Below, in pieces: positions 1 to 8,527 of a stretch of DNA of 64,000 nt; position 1 is the stretch's first letter; the number at the start of each line of letters is the position of its first letter. Source of the DNA: Actinacidiphila guanduensis (GTDB taxonomy: Bacteria; Actinomycetota; Actinomycetes; Streptomycetales; Streptomycetaceae). Location of the stretch: positions 1-64,000 of the forward strand of contig NZ_FNIE01000026.1 in NCBI RefSeq assembly GCF_900103985.1, in the 5' to 3' direction. Position numbers and translations under genes: made by a program. The notes under the pieces are model-generated. The model was given only the letters and a program-made list of their open reading frames with translations, searched no databases and was not told the origin of the DNA.

Positions 1-75
1 CCACCGTCACCGGCGCCCTCCGGGCTTTCCCTTCGTTGTGTCTCCGACTCTATCAGACCCTTTTCAGTGCCTGAT

Positions 76-99
76 CCCCGGTCAGCGGGGTTTGTCTTT
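76..99 (+). terminator. Hairpin with T-rich tail near the left edge
   Basis: CCCCG and CGGGG arms (76-80, 86-90) enclose a 5-nt loop and are followed by TTTGTCTTT. The shape fits a short intrinsic terminator for a transcript entering from the left. No gene ending here is visible. Apart from this, positions 1-399 hold no convincing CDS; the short ORFs there have no family features. Confidence 0.35.
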
Positions 100-399
100 C
101 CGGCTGTTGGGCCGTTCCGACGAGTGAGACTTTAGCGGAGCCTTACCGCCCGATCCAAATCGAGCGATCTTGCTTCCCATTCCGCGGGGTGCACATGGAG
201 ACGACACGGATAGCCCGTGGTCGTCTCGGGTGTGGGTCCTGCGGGATGGCTGTCCGGGGACCGACCGGAGTCGGCGCTCACGTCGGACAACCCGAAGAAC
301 TTTACGCACCGGACCGGACCGTGTCAACCTCTCCCTGATCTGCACCATCCCTCCGCGCCCTCTCCCCCATCGGCCCGGCCTGCCGCTACCCTTCTCGGC

Positions 400-441
400 A
401 TGAGCACGCATACGCGCACCTCCCAGTGGTGGGCCGCCTAG
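400..441 (+). CDS. Tryptophan leader peptide of trpS (13 aa)
   Basis: ATG at 400 encodes MSTHTRTSQWWAA and stops at TAG 439-441. Two adjacent Trp codons near the end of a 13-codon ORF, with hairpins starting at the stop codon, are the signature of a ribosome-mediated attenuation leader. A possible -10 (TACCCT, 387-392) lies 7 nt upstream, so the leader mRNA may be leaderless. The peptide itself probably has no function; its translation senses charged tRNA-Trp. The next gene is a tryptophanyl-tRNA synthetase, which fits. Confidence 0.85.
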   Translation: MSTHTRTSQWWAA

Positions 442-500
442 AGGCGGCCCAGGAGTCACGTATGCATCCACCGGCCGCCGCCCAGGCGGCCGTTCTCATT
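430..500 (+). promoter_or_regulatory. Trp attenuator ahead of trpS
   Basis: Four mutually pairable segments are visible. Segment 1 is TGGGCCGCCT (430-439), segment 2 AGGCGGCCCA (442-451), segment 3 GGCCGCC (473-479) and segment 4 GGCGGCC (485-491), followed by GTTCTCATT. Pairing 1:2 overlaps the leader stop codon (pause hairpin), 3:4 is the terminator, and 2:3 is the antiterminator, because GGCGGCC in segment 2 complements segment 3. A ribosome stalled at the Trp codons would cover segment 1, free segment 2 and allow readthrough into trpS. The T tract after 3:4 is short, as is common in high-GC genomes. Confidence 0.8.
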
Positions 501-558
501 GGTGTCACCGGCCGCTCGGCGCGGCGGTCCCCATAGCGGGACGACAGGAGAGTCACCG

Positions 559-1566
559 ATGACACACCCCTCGCGGATCTTCAGCGGGATCAAGCCCACG
601 GGCCACCTCACCCTGGGGAACTATCTCGGTGCCCTGCGCCGGTGGGCGCGGGAGGACCAGTACGCCGCCGAGTCGTTGTTCTGCGTGGTGGACCTGCACG
701 CGCTCACCGTGGAGCACGACCCCGCGCGGGTGCGGCGGCTGAGCCGGCAGGCGGCCGGGCTGCTGCTGGCGGCGGGCCTCGACCCGGAGGTGTGCACGGT
801 GTTCGTGCAGAGCCACGTGGACGAGCACGCGCGGCTGTCCTACCTGCTGGAGTGCGTGGCGAGCGACGGCGAGATGCGGCGGATGATCCAGTACAAGGAG
901 AAGTCCGCGCGGGCCCAGCGCGGTGGGCAGGGCGTACGGCTGTCGCTGCTGACGTACCCGGTGCTGATGGCGGCGGACATCCTGGCCTACCGGGCCACCG
1001 AGGTGCCCGTCGGCGAGGACCAGGCGCAGCACGTGGAGCTGACCCGGGACCTGGCGGTGCGGTTCAACCAGCGCTATGGGCATGTGTTCGCCGTGCCCAA
1101 GGCGACGCTGCCGGCGGTGGCCGCGCGGGTGATGGACCTGCAGGACCCGGCCACGAAGATGGGCAAGTCCCATGACGCGACGGCCGGCATCGTCTACCTG
1201 CTGGACGAGCCGGAGGCGGTGGCGCGCAAGGTCCGCCGGGCGGTGACCGACAGCGAGCCGGGCGTCTCGTACGACCGCGAGGCGCGGCCCGGGGTCGCGA
1301 ACCTGCTGGAGATCCTGGCGACGTGCACGGGCAAGGAGCCCGAGGTGCTGGCCGCCTCGTACGAGGGGATCGGGGCCTTGAAGGCGGACACCGCGGAGGC
1401 CGTGGTGGAGCTGCTGCGTCCGGTGCGGGAGCGGCACGCGGAGATCAGCGCCGACCCGTCGTACGTGGACGGGGTGCTGCGGGCGGGCGCGGCCCGGGCG
1501 CGGGAGCTGGCGCGCCCGACCGTGGACGCGGCCTACGCGGCGATCGGGCTGCTGCCGCCGGCCTGA
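559..1566 (+). CDS. trpS: Tryptophanyl-tRNA synthetase, attenuated auxiliary type
   Basis: A class I aminoacyl-tRNA synthetase of 335 aa that charges tRNA-Trp in the cytoplasm. The N-terminus reads FSGIKPTGHLTLGNYLGAL, which holds the HIGH-like motif, and TKMGKS near residue 200 is the KMSKS loop. Length matches bacterial TrpRS. I chose ATG 559 because AGGAG lies just upstream (546-550); an in-frame start at 499 would run through the attenuator. In S. coelicolor, as I recall, the attenuation-controlled TrpRS is the auxiliary enzyme that resists the inhibitor indolmycin, so a second constitutive trpS probably sits elsewhere. That role is inferred from the leader and not from residues. It converges with proC across a 31-bp gap. 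Confidence 0.93.
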   Translation: MTHPSRIFSGIKPTGHLTLGNYLGALRRWAREDQYAAESLFCVVDLHALTVEHDPARVRRLSRQAAGLLLAAGLDPEVCTVFVQSHVDEHARLSYLLECVASDGEMRRMIQYKEKSARAQRGGQGVRLSLLTYPVLMAADILAYRATEVPVGEDQAQHVELTRDLAVRFNQRYGHVFAVPKATLPAVAARVMDLQDPATKMGKSHDATAGIVYLLDEPEAVARKVRRAVTDSEPGVSYDREARPGVANLLEILATCTGKEPEVLAASYEGIGALKADTAEAVVELLRPVRERHAEISADPSYVDGVLRAGAARARELARPTVDAAYAAIGLLPPA

Positions 1567-1597
1567 AGGGCGGGTGCGGGGTGCGCGCCGGCCGCCG

Positions 1598-2446
1598 CTA
1601 CGCCCCGGAGGCCAGCTCGCGGCTGCGGTCGCGGGCAGCTTCCAGGGCGGCGATCAGGGCGGCGCGCACCCCGTGGTTCTCCAGCTCGCGGATGGCGTTG
1701 ATGGTGGTGCCGGCCGGGGAGGTGACGGCCTCGCGGAGCCGTACCGGGTGCTCGCCGCTGTCGCGGAGCATGACGGCGGCGCCGATCGCGGACTGGACGA
1801 TGAGGTCGTGCGCCTGGGCGCGGGGCAGGCCGAGGAGGATGCCGGCGTCGGTCATCGCCTCGACCAGGTAGTAGAAGTACGCCGGGCCCGAGCCGGACAG
1901 CGCGGTGGCGGCATCCTGGTGCTTCTCGGGGACGCGCAGGGTCTTGCCGACGGGCTGGAAGATGGCCTCGGTCCTGGCCAGGTGGGACTCGTCGGCGTGG
2001 CGGCCGGCGGAGATCACGGACATGCCCTCGTCCACCAGGACGGGGGTGTTGGGCATGACGCGGACCACCGCCGTGCCCTCGGCCAGTCGTTCTTCGAAGA
2101 AGGCGGTGGGGATGCCGGCGGCCGCGCTGATCACGAGGCGGTCGGCCGCGGTGTGGGGTGCGAGTTCGTCGAGCAGGGCGCCCATGTCCTGCGGCTTGAC
2201 GGCGAGGATGAGGGTGTCGGCGGCCTTGGCGGCGTGCGCGTTGCTCACGGCCTCGACGCCGTGGCGCTCGTGGAGTTCGGCCGCGCGCTCGGGGCGGCGG
2301 GCGGTGACGAGCAGGTCGGCCGGGGCCCAGCCGGCGCGGATCATCCCGGACAGCAGCGCCTCGCCGATCTTGCCGGCGCCCAGGACGGCGACCTTCTGGG
2401 CGGTGCCGGGGGTACGGGCCTCGGCGGGGGCGGTCGTGGGGGTCAT
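1598..2446 (-). CDS. proC: Pyrroline-5-carboxylate reductase
   Basis: Last step of proline synthesis: NAD(P)H-dependent reduction of pyrroline-5-carboxylate. The 282-aa product has the N-terminal Rossmann signature KVAVLGAGKIGEALLSGMI (about residues 18-36), the VRVMPNTPVLVDEG segment, and the family C-terminal dimerisation motif around LSGSGPAYFYYLVEAM with a following SPAGTT loop. Length and motif order match ProC throughout. The start is ATG at 2446. No operon partner is visible; trpS converges and the next gene diverges. Confidence 0.95.
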   Translation of the reverse strand: MTPTTAPAEARTPGTAQKVAVLGAGKIGEALLSGMIRAGWAPADLLVTARRPERAAELHERHGVEAVSNAHAAKAADTLILAVKPQDMGALLDELAPHTAADRLVISAAAGIPTAFFEERLAEGTAVVRVMPNTPVLVDEGMSVISAGRHADESHLARTEAIFQPVGKTLRVPEKHQDAATALSGSGPAYFYYLVEAMTDAGILLGLPRAQAHDLIVQSAIGAAVMLRDSGEHPVRLREAVTSPAGTTINAIRELENHGVRAALIAALEAARDRSRELASGA

Positions 2447-2504
2447 CGCGGCTCACCTCGGGCGGTTCTGGCGGTACGGGTCGGTTACGGGGTCGCGGAC
2501 GGGT

Positions 2505-2547
2505 CCGGTCCGGGTCTGTTGCGGGCCCGGTCCGGGTCCGTTGCGGG
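2505..2547. repeat. Two tandem copies of a 21-bp GC-rich unit upstream of proC
   Basis: The unit CCGGTCCGGGTCYGTTGCGG occurs at 2505-2525 and 2527-2547 with a 22-bp period and one mismatch. Further degenerate GGGTCCG copies flank it. It lies in the proC/membrane-protein divergent gap; no function is evident. Confidence 0.6.
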
Positions 2548-2720
2548 TCCGCCGTGCCCGTCTGCCGGGCACGGCTCGTGCGGCCCATCCTGGCAGGCGG
2601 CGGGCGGCCGCGGCGGGTGCGTCCACCCTGCGGGCGGCGGCCGGGCCCCCGGGCGGGGTGAGGGGCGGGTCAGGGTCATCCCCTATGGCGCGCGGGCGGC
2701 GGGCGATGGACCGTAGCGGT

Positions 2721-3188
2721 ATGAGGCGTTCATCCCCGGAGATCACGGTATCCAGCGCGGACAAGCGGCACTTGGCCGTGGCGTCGGCGTCCCTCGGACC
2801 CTGGCGGCCGGCGGCCGTCGTGGGCGCGCTCGGCGGCGGCGTGTCGCTGGTGCTGCACCTGGTGCACGGCCACTTCGGCCTGGGCATCCTGACGGGCGCG
2901 CTGTCCGTGGCCGCGCTGCTCTTCTTCTGCGTGGGCGGTGCCGGTGCCGTCCTCGGCTACTCCGGTGCCGGTGCCCGGCGCGACCACCGCATCCGCCGCT
3001 GGGCCCGGTCGCACCCGTGGCACGTGGCGGCGGTCCCGGCCGGGCTGATGTTCCTCACCGACCTGGTGCTGCGCCAGGTCCTCACCAGCCAGGGCTTCTT
3101 CGGCACGGTGTGGACCGGGCTGTGGCACGGGGCCGTGGTCGGCGCGGTGGTGGGCGTCGCCGGCACGCTGGGCGCCGCCCGCCGCTGA
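2721..3188 (+). CDS. Small multi-pass membrane protein, unknown function
   Basis: 155 aa starting MRRSSPEITVSSADKRHLAV. After a polar N-terminus of about 25 residues come four hydrophobic stretches: PAAVVGALGGGVSLVLHLV, ILTGALSVAALLFFCVGGAG, HVAAVPAGLMFLTDLVL and LWHGAVVGAVVGVAGTLGA. This suggests a four-helix inner-membrane protein with no catalytic motif. I do not recognise a family. The start (ATG 2721) is the last plausible one before the hydrophobic part; the reading frame stays open far upstream, but that portion lies antisense to proC and its composition looks like a shadow. It is probably transcribed alone. Confidence 0.65.
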   Translation: MRRSSPEITVSSADKRHLAVASASLGPWRPAAVVGALGGGVSLVLHLVHGHFGLGILTGALSVAALLFFCVGGAGAVLGYSGAGARRDHRIRRWARSHPWHVAAVPAGLMFLTDLVLRQVLTSQGFFGTVWTGLWHGAVVGAVVGVAGTLGAARR

Positions 3189-3247
3189 CCGGACGCCGTG
3201 CCGTCCGTCCGGCCGGTCCTGCCGAACCGGCCGGCGTGGTCGACCGG

Positions 3248-4285
3248 TCAGCGGTTGACGCTCTGGATCTCCTGCACGGTGACGTCCTGTCCCCGGCCGT
3301 AGGTGCCGGACGGCAGGGCCGTCGGGTCGGCGTGCCCGGTGCCGACCCAGCTGACGGCCCAGGTGATGGTGGCCTTCAGCCGGAAGGGGCCGGTGCCGTC
3401 GGTGGAGCGCAGGTAGGTCACGCCGCAGGGCGGGTTGCCGTGCGAACCGTTGTACGGGGTGCCCAGGTGGTGGTTGCCGTCGGCGGTGCAGGTGCCGGAG
3501 GCGGGGAAGGTCTGCGCGTCCTTGGTGCCCGGGTCGATCGTCATGCTCACCGGGGTGGCCGTGGTGGTGGCCGAGATGCCGAGCAGCGGCACGGACGCGG
3601 TCACCGAGACCGGGCGGATGTCCCGCTGGTTCATCCAGATCCAGGTCGGCAGGTTCACCGTCTGGACGGCGGTGGGGTTGAGTTCGGCCCGCTCGTTGGG
3701 GATGCGGATGGCCTGGTAGGCGAGCTTGGCGAGCATCTCCGGGGTGATCGCGTTCTGCACCGGCGGGGTGTCACCGGTGTCGACCCAGAAGTAGGGGGCG
3801 TCGCAGGAGGTGGAGGCGGGGTCGGCGATGTCGGCCTCGTTGGGGAAGCCGGTCCACCAGTAGCCCTTACCGGCCTTGTCCATGTTGAAGTTCTTGTACG
3901 GCTTGCCGTTGACGTACCGGTCGCGCTGGGTGTTGTCCCACTCGTAGCCGGTGGAGTCCTCGCCCCAGACGCCCTCTTCGAGCGCCTTGAACTGCTCGGG
4001 GGTGTAGGCGGGGGCGTACCAGCAGGGCGGCGGGGTGAAACTGCCGCCGACGGCGGTGAGCGGGCCGGTCGAGGGGCCGCGGCCGTTCTTGCTGGTGTCG
4101 TAGGTGACCGAGGCGGATATCAGGCCGCTGCTCGGGTCGCTGCCGCCGGTCGGGGTGGACTGCGTGCCGTTCCCGCCGCGGCCGCCGGTCTCGGTGGCGT
4201 GGGCAGGCGCGGTCATCAGGGCCGCGCCCGCGAGGGCTGCGGCGAGAATTGCGGCGGCACGGGTCCGCCGGATCACGGCTGGCAT
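3248..4285 (-). CDS. Secreted protein of unknown function, coupled to upstream lipoprotein
   Basis: 345 aa with a clear Sec signal peptide (RRTRAAAILAAALAGAALMTAPAHA, cleavage after about residue 29). The mature part is rich in Gly, Thr, Pro and Trp. It contains a Trp/Tyr/Asp-rich middle (GYWWTGFPNEADIADP, then CDAPYFWVDTGDTP) and a beta-rich C-terminal half with possible disulfide Cys (GTCTADGNHH, NPPCGVTYL). No catalytic motif was recognised. The start ATG lies 13 bp inside the preceding lipoprotein gene, so the two are translationally coupled and probably act together outside the membrane. The lower-frame extension to 5008 is a shadow of that lipoprotein. Confidence 0.75.
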   Translation of the reverse strand: MPAVIRRTRAAAILAAALAGAALMTAPAHATETGGRGGNGTQSTPTGGSDPSSGLISASVTYDTSKNGRGPSTGPLTAVGGSFTPPPCWYAPAYTPEQFKALEEGVWGEDSTGYEWDNTQRDRYVNGKPYKNFNMDKAGKGYWWTGFPNEADIADPASTSCDAPYFWVDTGDTPPVQNAITPEMLAKLAYQAIRIPNERAELNPTAVQTVNLPTWIWMNQRDIRPVSVTASVPLLGISATTTATPVSMTIDPGTKDAQTFPASGTCTADGNHHLGTPYNGSHGNPPCGVTYLRSTDGTGPFRLKATITWAVSWVGTGHADPTALPSGTYGRGQDVTVQEIQSVNR

Positions 4286-4920
4286 TGCTTCGCCCCCCGA
4301 TCGGAGAGAAGGTTCGTCGTCTGCCACACGCCCTGGGCGTTCTTGGTGAGCCGTGCGTTGTAGAGCACGTACGCCTGCGGGGTGTCGCCGCCGCCGGGCA
4401 GCTTCTTGCCGTTGTGCGTGATCCAGGACTTGCTCTCGTCGGAGCAGAAGACGACGGCGGCGGTCGTGGCGGACTGCAGAGTGACCTTGCGGTCGAAGAA
4501 CCGGGTGACGCCGCCCCATTTCTCGCCCTTGGAGATGTAGCCCTTGGCGAAGTCGACGGCGCCGATGAGTGCCTGGTCGGAGTAGTAGTAGTGGAGCAGC
4601 GGCCGGTCGGTGGAGCCGTGGAAGATGGCGTCGTCGGTCGCGCTCATCGCCTGGGCGCTGTCGGCGAGGACCTGGTCCTTGACGGGGTCGCCGGTCTTCG
4701 GGCCGTCGAAGACGTCCTTGGCGTAGGAGGGGAAGGTCACCGTCGGGCGGGCGGCGGCGCGGGTCGCGGAGGCGGTGGGCGCGGCCGTGGTGGTGGCGGC
4801 CGTGGTGGCCGGCGCGTCGGTGATCTTGTCGGAGCCGGAGTCGGAGCCCGAGCCGCAGGCGGCCAGCGCGGCGGCGAGCACCGCGGTCAGGGCGGCGGCA
4901 CAGGTGGTACGTCGGATCAC
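4273..4920 (-). CDS. Lipoprotein of unknown function
   Basis: 215 aa. The N-terminus MIRRTTCAAALTAVLAAALAACGSG is a lipoprotein signal with a lipobox ending LAAC; the lipidated Cys is about residue 22. It is followed by a Thr/Ala-rich linker (about 25-55) and a compact C-terminal domain of about 150 residues with Tyr-rich LLHYYYSDQALIG. I cannot name the family. The GTG start at 4920 has GGGAG upstream. It overlaps the following secreted-protein gene by 13 bp. A possible -10 (TACAGT on this strand, 5009-5014) would give a leader of about 80 nt. Confidence 0.75.
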   Translation of the reverse strand: MIRRTTCAAALTAVLAAALAACGSGSDSGSDKITDAPATTAATTTAAPTASATRAAARPTVTFPSYAKDVFDGPKTGDPVKDQVLADSAQAMSATDDAIFHGSTDRPLLHYYYSDQALIGAVDFAKGYISKGEKWGGVTRFFDRKVTLQSATTAAVVFCSDESKSWITHNGKKLPGGGDTPQAYVLYNARLTKNAQGVWQTTNLLSDRGAKQCQP

Positions 4921-5341
4921 GTGGGGGCTCCCGGGTGCGGTGGACGCCGCCGGCAGCGGGTCGGTGGCATACGGCTCGGCGGGGGGCTCGGGTGCTGTGC
5001 GACCCCACACTGTAGGTGCGGAACGGCCGGTTCCTGACCCTGTGTTAGCGAATCGCAACTCCGCCCCCCTGAAGTCCTCACACGGTCCACGCACGCCAAC
5101 GCGTGCTTGACAACCTATCGGGGAAGACGCGGCGGGGGTATGGCCCGGTTGCGTCCCGGCCGGATCGCGTTGGTGGTGCCATGACAGGAGCATCACACGG
5201 GCGCGGGTTGCGGGGGCCGTCCGGCGGACGGCGGGGCGGGGCTGTGCCAAGGGGTGGCCAAGGACGCGTTTTACCGGGCCGGTTCGCCGGGCAGCGGCGT
5301 TAGCATCGGCGGGTCGGTCCCGAGGAACGGAGAGTTCACCC

Positions 5342-6220
5342 GTGCGCCACCCTCGTGTAGGAGTCGCCGTCCTGACCATGGGGACGCGGCCCGCGGAGCT
5401 CGCCGCCCTGCTGGATTCCGTGGCCGCCCAGGAGACGCCGGCCACCCGCGTGGTGGTGGTCGGCAACGGCACCCCGCTGCCGGACGGCCTGCCGAAGGAG
5501 GTCGCGACGGTGGAGCTGGCGGAGAACCTCGGCATCCCCGGCGGGCGGAACGTGGCGCTGGAGGCGCTGCGCGACTTCGGCGACGTGGACGTCGTGGTGA
5601 ACCTCGACGACGACGGGCTGCTGGTGGACCGGCACGTCTTCACCCGGCTGGTGGAGCTGTACGCGGCCGACGAGCGGCTCGGCGTGGTGGGTTTCCGGAT
5701 CGCCGACGAGCGCGGCCGCACCGCCCGCCGGCACGTGCCGCGGCTGCGGGCCTCGGACCCGATGCGCGGCGGCCCGGTGACGACGTTCCTGGGCGGCGCG
5801 CACGCGCTGTCGATGGCGATGCTGGACGAGATCGGCGGCTGGCCGGAGCCGTTCTTCTACGCGCACGAGGAGACCGACCTCGCCTGGCGGGCGCTGGACG
5901 CGCGCTGGAAGGTGCTCTACGCGCCGGAGTTGGAGCTGCGGCACCCGTGGACGTCGCCGACCCGGCACGCGGTGTACTACCGCAACCTGGCCAGGAACCG
6001 GGTGTGGCTGGCCAAGCGCAACCTGCCGGTGCTGCTGGTGCCGGCGTACCTCGGGGTGTGGACGGCGCTGACGCTGGCCCGCACCCGGTCGGGGTCCGGG
6101 CTCAAGGCGTGGTTCGCCGGGTTCGCGGAGGGGGTGCGCACGCCGTGCCCGCCACGGCGGCCGATGCGGTGGTCCACGGCGTGGCTGATGACGCGGCTGG
6201 GCCGCCCACCGGTGATCTGA
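5342..6220 (+). CDS. Family 2 glycosyltransferase
   Basis: 292 aa. A GT-A fold enzyme that would transfer a sugar from an NDP-sugar donor. GVAVLTMGTRPAELAALLDSV opens the fold, VVNLDDDGLL (about residues 84-93) holds the metal-binding DXD, GGAHALSMAMLDEIGGWPEPFFYAHEETDLAWRA contains the ED catalytic-base region, and the C-terminal RNLARNRVWLAKRNLP segment is typical of rhamnosyl-type GT2 enzymes. No transmembrane segment is obvious. The GTG start is supported by GGAG at 5329-5333. It stands alone; the acceptor is unknown, with cell-wall or exopolysaccharide glycosylation as the usual role. Confidence 0.88.
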   Translation: MRHPRVGVAVLTMGTRPAELAALLDSVAAQETPATRVVVVGNGTPLPDGLPKEVATVELAENLGIPGGRNVALEALRDFGDVDVVVNLDDDGLLVDRHVFTRLVELYAADERLGVVGFRIADERGRTARRHVPRLRASDPMRGGPVTTFLGGAHALSMAMLDEIGGWPEPFFYAHEETDLAWRALDARWKVLYAPELELRHPWTSPTRHAVYYRNLARNRVWLAKRNLPVLLVPAYLGVWTALTLARTRSGSGLKAWFAGFAEGVRTPCPPRRPMRWSTAWLMTRLGRPPVI

Positions 6221-6563
6221 CGGCGGCTCCGGGGGGACGAGGCACAGCGGGGGCGCCCTCGTTCCGGGTCGCGTTGCGCCTCCCGCGGCGGCCGCGCCCT
6301 GAAGCGCCCACCTGGATTGGCCGGGACGATCGCGGCCCCGTCGCCGGGGGAACCGGGCACGGGCGGGTCCGCGCGCGCCGAACCCGCCCTGCGCGCACGG
6401 CGCTTGACGTTGGGTGGGAGCCGACCCCTGTACGGCTCCCGGTGATCACGGTGCCGTACCGGCCGGCGCGCTGTCAGGGTTCACGCGCGGCCGGCGCAGA
6501 GCCGGGGCGGTGCCGTGACACAGTCCCGACACCTGTTGCCGTCCCCTGACCCGGCGAACGGCG

Positions 6564-6593
6564 GCGGCCGCCCTCCTGAAGGGGGGCGGCCGC
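6564..6593 (-). terminator. Terminator hairpin after ilvD
   Basis: Arms GCGGCCGCCC (6564-6573) and GGGCGGCCGC (6584-6593) are a perfect 10-bp inverted repeat around a 10-nt loop, 25 bp past the ilvD stop. The rest of the 6221-6618 gap shows no gene or other signal. Confidence 0.6.
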
Positions 6594-6618
6594 GGGGTGC
6601 CTGGGCGTGAGCGGGGGC

Positions 6619-8472
6619 TCAGCGCTCCAGCAGGGAGATGTCGCGCACGGCGCCCTTGTCGGCGCTGGTGGCCATGGCGGCGTACGCGCGCAGCGCCTTG
6701 GAGACCTGGCGCTCGCGGTTGCGGGGCGCGTACACCCCGCCCAGGGTCTCGCGGCGGGCGGCGAGCACGTCGTCGGCGACCAGCAGCTCGATGGAGCGGC
6801 CGGGGATGTCGATGCGGATCCGGTCGCCGTCCTCGACCAGGGCGATGGTGCCGCCGGAGGCCGCCTCGGGCGAGGCGTGGCCGATGGACAGGCCCGAGGT
6901 GCCGCCCGAGAAGCGGCCGTCGGTGACCAGCGCGCACACCTTCCCCAGGCCGCGGCCCTTGAGGTAGGAGGTCGGGTAGAGCATCTCCTGCATACCGGGG
7001 CCGCCGCGCGGGCCCTCGTAGCGGATGACCACCACGTCGCCGGGCTTGACCTGCTTGGTGAGGATCTTCTCCACCGCCTCCTCCTGGGACTCGCACACCA
7101 CGGCGGGCCCCTCGAAGGTCCAGATCGACTCGTCGACGCCGGCGGTCTTCACCACGGCGCCGTCCACGGCGAGGTTGCCGCGCAGCACCGCCAGGCCGCC
7201 GTCCTTGGAGTAGGCGTGGTCGGCGTCGCGGATGCAGCCGGCCGCCGCGTCGGTGTCCAGGGACTCCCAGCGCTCGGACTGGGAGAACGCCTCGGCGGAG
7301 CGGACGCAGCCGGGGGCCGCGTGCCACAGCTCGACGGCCTCCTCCGAGGGCGAGCCGCCGCGCAGGTCCCAGGTGCCGAGCCACTGCTTGACCGACGGGG
7401 AGTGCACGGTGTGCACGTCCTCGTTGAGCAGCCCGGCCCGGTAGAGCTCGCCGAGGATGGCGGGGATGCCGCCGGCCCGGTGCACGTCCTCCATGTAGTA
7501 CGTGCCGGTGGGCGCCACGTTCGGCGCGACCTTGGCCAGGCAGGGCACCCGGCGGGAGACGGCGTCGATGTCGCTGAGCCCGTAGTCCAGCTCGGCCTCC
7601 TGGGCGGCGGCGAGCAGGTGCAGGATCGTGTTGGTGGAGCCGCCCATCGCGATGTCCAGCGCCATGGCGTTCTCGAAGGCGGCCGGGGTGGCGATGGCGC
7701 GCGGCAGCACGGAGGCGTCGTCCTGCTCGTAGTACCGCTTGGCGAGGTCCACGACGGTGGCGCCGGCCCGCTCGTACAGGCCCCGGCGGGCGGTGTGGGT
7801 GGCCAGCACCGAGCCGTTGCCCGGCAGGGACAGGCCGATCGCCTCGGTGAGGCAGTTCATCGAGTTGGCGGTGAACATGCCGGAGCAGGAGCCGCAGGTG
7901 GGACACGCGTTCTGCTCGATGCGGAGCATGTCGGCGTCCGAGACCGACTCGTTGACCGCGTCGGACATCGCGTTGATCAGGTCGAGCTTGCGGACGGTGC
8001 CGTCGACGAGAGTGGCCCGGCCGGCCTCCATGGGGCCGCCGGAGACGAAGACGGTGGGGATGTTGAGCCGCAGGGCGGCCATCAGCATGCCCGGGGTGAT
8101 CTTGTCGCAGTTGGAGATGCAGATCAGGGCGTCGGCGCAGTGCGCCTGGACCATGTACTCCACAGAATCGGCGATCAGGTCGCGCGAGGGCAGGCTGTAG
8201 AGCATGCCGCCGTGGCCCATGGCGATGCCGTCGTCCACGGCGATGGTGTTGAACTCGCGGGGCACCGCGCCGGCCGCCCGGACCGCCTCGGAGACGATGC
8301 GGCCCACCGGGGCGAGGTGGGTGTGGCCGGGTACGAACTCGGTGAAGCTGTTGGCGACCGCGACGATCGGCTTGCCAATGTCGGAGTCGGCGACGCCGGA
8401 GGCGCGCATGAGCGCGCGGGCGCCCGCCATGTTGCGGCCGTGGGTGACCGTACGTGACCTCAGCTCGGGCAC
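6619..8472 (-). CDS. ilvD: Dihydroxy-acid dehydratase
   Basis: Converts 2,3-dihydroxy-3-methylbutanoate (and the 3-methylpentanoate analogue) to the 2-keto acids of valine/isoleucine synthesis, using an Fe-S cluster and Mg2+. 617 aa. The cluster ligands lie in CISNCDKITPG (about residues 115-125) and CPTCGSCSGMFTANSMNCL (about 190-210); the C-terminal RFSGGTSGLSIGHASPEAA block is diagnostic. Length fits the long actinobacterial form. I prefer GTG 8472 (VPELRSRTVTHGRNMAG) over 8481, because AAGGGAG lies 8 nt upstream of 8472 but overlaps the 8481 codon. The product also supplies 2-ketoisovalerate for pantothenate synthesis, which links it to panC at 38 kb. Confidence 0.95.
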   Translation of the reverse strand: MPELRSRTVTHGRNMAGARALMRASGVADSDIGKPIVAVANSFTEFVPGHTHLAPVGRIVSEAVRAAGAVPREFNTIAVDDGIAMGHGGMLYSLPSRDLIADSVEYMVQAHCADALICISNCDKITPGMLMAALRLNIPTVFVSGGPMEAGRATLVDGTVRKLDLINAMSDAVNESVSDADMLRIEQNACPTCGSCSGMFTANSMNCLTEAIGLSLPGNGSVLATHTARRGLYERAGATVVDLAKRYYEQDDASVLPRAIATPAAFENAMALDIAMGGSTNTILHLLAAAQEAELDYGLSDIDAVSRRVPCLAKVAPNVAPTGTYYMEDVHRAGGIPAILGELYRAGLLNEDVHTVHSPSVKQWLGTWDLRGGSPSEEAVELWHAAPGCVRSAEAFSQSERWESLDTDAAAGCIRDADHAYSKDGGLAVLRGNLAVDGAVVKTAGVDESIWTFEGPAVVCESQEEAVEKILTKQVKPGDVVVIRYEGPRGGPGMQEMLYPTSYLKGRGLGKVCALVTDGRFSGGTSGLSIGHASPEAASGGTIALVEDGDRIRIDIPGRSIELLVADDVLAARRETLGGVYAPRNRERQVSKALRAYAAMATSADKGAVRDISLLER

Positions 8473-8510
8473 GGTGTCCACTCCCTTGGGTTCACTTCGC
8501 TCGTACGACC

Positions 8511-8527
8511 CCCGTGCCCCGCACGGG
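8511..8527 (-). terminator. Small hairpin after the isomerase gene
   Basis: CCCGTGC (8511-8517) and GCACGGG (8521-8527) form a 7-bp stem with a 3-nt loop, between the end of the isomerase gene and the ilvD start. It could end the isomerase transcript; there is no T tract. Confidence 0.35.

Noticed and set aside
1..399. Three short ORFs on both strands upstream of the Trp leader
   Set aside because: They overlap one another, are Arg/Pro-rich as expected of random high-GC frames, and have no ribosome site or family pattern.
3017..4363. Long plus-strand reading frame over the secreted-protein gene
   Set aside because: It is a Gly/Arg/Val-rich antisense shadow of a gene that has a signal peptide and sensible composition on the minus strand.
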